A DNA stretch of 7,368 nt from positions 1-7,368 of the forward strand of contig JAKAVI010000237.1 in assembly GCA_021817355.1 (NCBI GenBank), given 5' to 3'. The first letter of the stretch is position 1; each line of letters begins with the position of its first letter. Shown one piece after another: positions 6,540-7,368 of the stretch. A program made the position numbers and the translations under genes. The notes under the pieces were generated by a model. That model was not told the origin of the DNA. It was given only the letters and a program-made list of their open reading frames with translations, and made no database searches. Source of the stretch: Pseudomonadota bacterium (GTDB lineage Bacteria; Pseudomonadota; Alphaproteobacteria; Micropepsales; Micropepsaceae).

Positions 6540-7248
6540 TCAAAAATTGAGCATTATCCGGACAAGACCAAGGAGGGTTGGTGGCGTGCTTCCGCCACCG
6601 GGATGCTGCCAATATTCGAGGTCGGGCTGGATGGTGAGGCCGTGGGAGGCATCGAACTGGTAGTAGGTTTCGATCTCGCTTTCGAAACTGTGGCTGAATC
6701 TGGCCTGTGGCGAGAGCAGGCTGTCACTGAAGGCAAGGCCGACTTCGTCATGCGGTCGGGCGGAGGAGGGTCCGGTCCACACCAGGCCGACACCAAAATG
6801 GGTGCGCACGGCGGCGACGGACGGGGGCGCAGAGCCGTACTGCACAAAGAGCCCGATGCCCCGGTTGCGCTGGTGCCCCGGTCTCCACAATTTGCTGCTC
6901 GCCACGAGATAGGCGCCCGCGGCGTGATGCACCATCCCACCCGCAAAGCGCCTGAAGCGGCCGGTGTCGACGAAGGCGCCCAGCTGCAGCTTGAGCGGCA
7001 GGCCGTGCCAGCGGCCACGCACGGCTTCTTCCGAGACGATGAGTGCGCCTCCCGGATTATAGGAAAGTTCGGTTTCCGAATCGTGGAAGATGCCGAGGGA
7101 AAAGGAAAATGTGTGATTGGGATCAAAGAAAACATCGCCGCCCCAGGCGCCCTTGGGATAGGTGGGAAGCACAAAGGTGCTGATCGACGCGTCCGAGGAA
7201 AAATCCAGCGAGACGAAGTTCTGGCCGAAGGGCACGGAATAAAACTGC
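6540..7248 (-). pseudogene. OprB-type carbohydrate porin, C-terminal part only (5' truncated)
   Basis: The reading frame gives about 235 residues with alternating hydrophobic strands and short turns, as in an outer-membrane beta-barrel. It ends in LVRIMLNF-stop, with the C-terminal phenylalanine required for barrel assembly. The stretch ETYYQFDASHGLTIQPDLEY near the end matches the pattern of the last strands of OprB-family porins, which let sugars diffuse through the outer membrane. Full-length OprB proteins are usually above 400 aa with a signal peptide, and neither the N-terminal half nor a signal is present. The frame continues back through QFYSVPFGQNF to about 7248. There it runs into the right end of an IS200/IS605-like element and hits an in-frame stop at 7263-7265. 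The GTG at 7233-7235 is an internal Val codon, not a true start. I infer that the gene was interrupted by the insertion and that the missing 5' half lies beyond the right edge. Confidence 0.8.
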
Positions 7249-7257
7249 TGACATCCG

Positions 7258-7277
7258 CCCCGTCATGAATGGCGGGG
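7258..7277. repeat. Terminal hairpin of the IS right end
   Basis: CCCCGTCA and TGGCGGGG flank the 4-base loop TGAA on the plus strand, giving eight pairs including one G-T wobble. On the minus strand the wobble becomes an A-C mismatch. IS200/IS605 transposases recognise subterminal imperfect hairpins of this kind. The hairpin also contains the stop codon that ends the interrupted porin frame. Confidence 0.65.
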
Positions 7278-7293
7278 GTTCCGAGTGAGCTGC

Positions 7294-7368
7294 TCACGCA
7301 GCTTTGCTCGGGGTGGTTCCTGCTTCACCGGGCCGTTTAGAACGGTTCCCCTCGATAGGCTTCAACGC
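7294..7368 (-). CDS. tnpB: tnpB-like gene, last 24 codons (partial at window edge)
   Basis: The frame enters from the right edge and ends with TGA at 7294-7296. Its residues are ALKPIEGNRSKRP followed by GEAGTTPSKAA. The TnpB zinc-finger and RuvC motifs would lie further upstream and are not visible. The identification rests on the disordered, polar C-terminal style of TnpB/OrfB proteins and on the element-end signature right after the stop. TnpB is an RNA-guided DNA nuclease encoded by IS200/IS605-type elements. Whether this copy is intact cannot be judged from here. Confidence 0.5.
   Translation of the reverse strand, partial: ALKPIEGNRSKRPGEAGTTPSKAA

Larger units (their letters stand above)
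7249..7368 (-). mobile_element. Right end of an IS200/IS605 (tnpB-carrying) element
   Basis: Reading leftward, the end of a tnpB-like frame is followed by GGAACCCCCGCC, an imperfect hairpin (7258-7277) and then GGATGTCA ending at 7249. A G/C-rich hairpin followed by GGATGTCA is a recurrent right-end signature of IS1341/IS605-type elements as I remember them. The porin frame starts immediately after it. Only the last ~120 bp of the element are in the window, so it is not possible to say whether it also carries a tnpA transposase. The exact boundary could be off by 1-4 bases. Confidence 0.65.
7249..7368 (-). ncRNA. Candidate TnpB-associated omega RNA scaffold (3' portion)
   Basis: TnpB proteins of this class are known to use an RNA made from the 3' end of their own gene plus the element's right end, with the flanking host DNA serving as guide. 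Here the region folds well on the minus strand. CCGTT-cta-AACGG lies at 7333-7345. A two-tier stem lies at 7281-7311 (CCGAG/CTCGG outside, AGCTG/CAGCT inside), overlapping the tnpB stop codon. The terminal hairpin at 7258-7277 has one A-C mismatch on the RNA strand. The scaffold would end at GGATGTCA (7249-7256) and the guide would begin with GCAGTTTTATTCC. Structures are seen; RNA function is inferred from the family. Confidence 0.45.

Noticed and set aside
6603..7268. Plus-strand open frame of 221 codons opposite the porin
   Set aside because: The minus strand shows clear OprB-like C-terminal features, so this is antisense.
7285..7297. GTGAGC-t-GCTCAC dyad as an operator
   Set aside because: It lies within the two-tier stem at the tnpB stop codon and is better explained as part of the element's RNA structure.

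Overview
The window is GC-rich and almost all its coding capacity is on the minus strand. The protein types (a SNF2 helicase with a SWIM-finger partner, a DUF2786-type protein, an OprB-like porin) suggest a Gram-negative proteobacterium, most likely an alphaproteobacterium. Acetic-acid bacteria/Acidiphilium relatives or sphingomonads are possible, but that is an impression and no marker gene here decides it.

Layout from left to right. (1) 1-255: a possible 57-codon minus-strand ORF with a good GGAGG ribosome site, and just upstream of it a perfect 22-bp palindrome (199-220) that looks like an operator. (2) 256-3764: the core of the window, a two-gene minus-strand operon. An 870-aa SNF2-family ATPase with all helicase motifs comes first, followed 5 bp later by a 296-aa SWIM zinc-finger protein with a lysine-rich tail. 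(3) 3765-4159: about 395 bp with no convincing gene. It holds several inverted repeats and one doubtful 78-codon plus-strand ORF. (4) 4160-5926: a 588-aa protein with a DUF2786-like C-terminal part and an unrecognised N-terminal half. (5) 5927-6539: about 600 bp that reads as the remains of a decayed minus-strand gene, with one frame change and one in-frame TGA. (6) 6540-7248: the C-terminal part of an OprB-type carbohydrate porin. (7) 7249-7368: the right end of what looks like an IS200/IS605-type element, containing the last 24 codons of a tnpB-like gene, its structured 3' RNA region and the characteristic terminal hairpin.

How the parts relate. The SNF2 protein supplies ATP-driven movement on DNA, and the SWIM protein is probably its nucleic-acid or protein-binding partner. 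Their tight coupling is the strongest functional link in the window. The DUF2786 protein is on the same strand but is separated from the operon by 395 bp, so a shared function is only a hypothesis. The right third is degrading: a broken gene is followed by a porin gene whose 5' half has been cut away, apparently by insertion of the TnpB-type element. That insertion is the most specific observation here, because it predicts where the missing porin half is and what the guide of any TnpB-associated RNA would be.
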